Origin: a virus
Virus record (IMG/VR): IMGVR_UViG_3300035199_001168
Span: 1 to 39,230 of that record
DNA length: 39,230 nucleotides
Reading direction: 5' to 3' (one strand)
Part shown: positions 38,219 to 39,230 of the stretch, one piece after another
Layout: each line of letters begins with the position of its first letter
How positions within the stretch are numbered: the first letter of the stretch is position 1
Translations under genes and position numbers: made by a program
The notes under the pieces: generated by a model
Databases searched by the model: none
Told to the model about the DNA's origin: nothing
What the model saw: the letters and a program-made list of their open reading frames with translations, nothing else

Positions 38219-38805
38219 GCCTGATCCACGCCCATCACTTCGTCGTCGATCTGGAGACGGAATCCACCGCCCCGAACGCCGGCATCACCGCCATCGGCAT
38301 CGTCTACCTGCATGTGCCGGCGGGCCCGCTGTCGGCCCCAGTGCTGTTCGAGTTCTACACCCGCACCGATCACGGCGGTACCGGCCATGTCGACCCAGGC
38401 ACCCTCGCCTGGTGGGAACAGCAGAGCCCCGAAGCCCGCGCCGAAGTCGACGGCAGCCTGCCGCGCACCGCGCTCGGCGATGCACTGGCCCAGGTCGAGC
38501 AGTTCATGGCCTCGCTGGTGCCGCGCAAGGGGGACCGACTGGTCTGGGGCAATGGCAGCAGCTTCGACAACGTCATTCTGCGCGAAGCCTTCAGTACGCA
38601 CGAACTGAAGGCCCCTTGGGAGTTCCGGAACGACCGCGACCTGCGCACCCTGCTGGCCATCTTCCCCGGTGCCAAGGGCGCTGCCTTCGAGGGCATCAAG
38701 CACCATGCCCTGCACGACGCGAGGCATGAGGCCAAGGCCCTGCTCGCCGGATTGACGGCACTGAACCGCCTTGAGGCCGCCGCTGAAGAGGAGACCACCG
38801 CATGA
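38215..38805 (+). CDS. DEDD-family 3'-5' exonuclease
   Basis: A 196-residue protein of the RNase T/DnaQ superfamily, nearest in pattern to the Rv2179c-like phage exonucleases. Exo I is HHFVVDLETEST (Asp12, Glu14). Exo II is the GNGSSFDNVILREAF block. Exo III is HHALHDARHEA with the acidic residue and histidine. It degrades DNA or RNA from the 3' end and probably serves phage replication or recombination. It is coupled to the genes before and after it by 4-base overlaps. Confidence 0.85.
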   Translation: MSLIHAHHFVVDLETESTAPNAGITAIGIVYLHVPAGPLSAPVLFEFYTRTDHGGTGHVDPGTLAWWEQQSPEARAEVDGSLPRTALGDALAQVEQFMASLVPRKGDRLVWGNGSSFDNVILREAFSTHELKAPWEFRNDRDLRTLLAIFPGAKGAAFEGIKHHALHDARHEAKALLAGLTALNRLEAAAEEETTA

Positions 38806-39230
38806 GCTGGATTCTCACCAACAGCGGCAAGGTCTTCGACCTGCTGATGCCCACCGGCGAAATGATCGAGCCGACTGATCTGGCCCACGCCCTGGCTCAC
38901 ACCTGCCGCTTCAACGGCCACGTGAAGCACCACTACAGCGTGGCGCAGCACAGCCTGCTGGTCTGCGACCTGGTGGAGACGCCCGAGCTGAAGCTGCAGG
39001 CCCTGCTCCACGATGCCCCGGAGGCCTACATCGGCGACATGGTGCGGCCGCTCAAGGCGCTGATGCCGGAGTACCAGTACGTCGATCGGCGCATCTGGCT
39101 GGCCGTCACCGAGCGCTTCGGCCTCCCGGAGGCGCTGGCAACCGAGGTGAAGCACGCCGACCTGGTGGCGCTGGCCACCGAGAAGCGCGACCTGATGCCC
39201 GCCCACCCGGTGGACTGGCCCTGCCTGCAA
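38802..39230 (+). CDS. HD-domain phosphohydrolase, truncated by window end
   Basis: 143 residues are visible and the gene continues past the right edge. The HD superfamily pattern is clear: FNGHVKHHYSVAQHSLLVC contributes the first histidines, ALLHDAPEAYIGDMVRP carries the HD pair, and KHADLVALATEKRDL holds the distal aspartate. It resembles YfbR-type 5'-deoxyribonucleotidases that cleave dNMPs. It would work on the same pool as the dNMP kinase upstream. The ATG overlaps the exonuclease stop by 4 bases. Confidence 0.85.
   Translation, partial: MSWILTNSGKVFDLLMPTGEMIEPTDLAHALAHTCRFNGHVKHHYSVAQHSLLVCDLVETPELKLQALLHDAPEAYIGDMVRPLKALMPEYQYVDRRIWLAVTERFGLPEALATEVKHADLVALATEKRDLMPAHPVDWPCLQ

Overview
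The window looks like most of a temperate siphophage or prophage of a high-GC gammaproteobacterium, probably Pseudomonas. The basis is the GC-rich coding style, a lambda-type morphogenesis gene order, a PrtN-like activator, and small phage proteins of a kind seen in Pseudomonas phages. Nothing is clearly chromosomal. No integrase, att site, tRNA, rRNA, CRISPR array or insertion sequence is visible. By analogy with lambda, int and att would lie beyond the right edge.

Layout. An S24-type CI repressor (33723-34397, +) is flanked by near-identical operators, as lambda cI is flanked by OL and OR. Leftward from it run a small Cro-like HTH gene, two leader-preceded regulators including a CII-like protein, a zinc-finger protein and a Prim-Pol/SF3 helicase. 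Then come a 340-bp repeat-filled gap (candidate origin) and a Q-like antiterminator. The long leftward late operon follows: holin, Z-like protein, TerS, TerL, gpW, portal, S49 protease with nested scaffold, decoration protein, capsid, head-tail connectors, tail tube, tape measure, tail tip, fibres, endolysin, a DUF1353 protein and a D12 adenine methyltransferase. Protein lengths and order track lambda Nu1-A-W-B-C/Nu3-D-E closely. Rightward from the repressor runs a second early operon: dNMP kinase, a lone KilAC domain, a PrtN-like protein, a DUF2303 protein, a membrane-anchored P-loop protein, a DEDD exonuclease and a truncated HD phosphohydrolase. The far left holds an AT-rich membrane protein gene that looks like a moron.

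Regulation. At least four factor-independent terminators sit inside the late operon just upstream of ribosome binding sites, and two more lie between the Q-like gene and the holin. Late transcription should therefore need antitermination. The most unusual signal is a family of GC-rich hairpins whose loops share a UCUGACC core. They occur as pairs in two duplicated leaders of the leftward early transcript, singly in the leader of the rightward early transcript, and in a related form before a later gene of that operon. The stems differ between copies while remaining paired. The three early leaders also share the 13-mer ACGACACAGCACA. This could be an RNA-based processive antitermination or translational control element similar in concept to nut or put sites. 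I do not recognise it as a described element.
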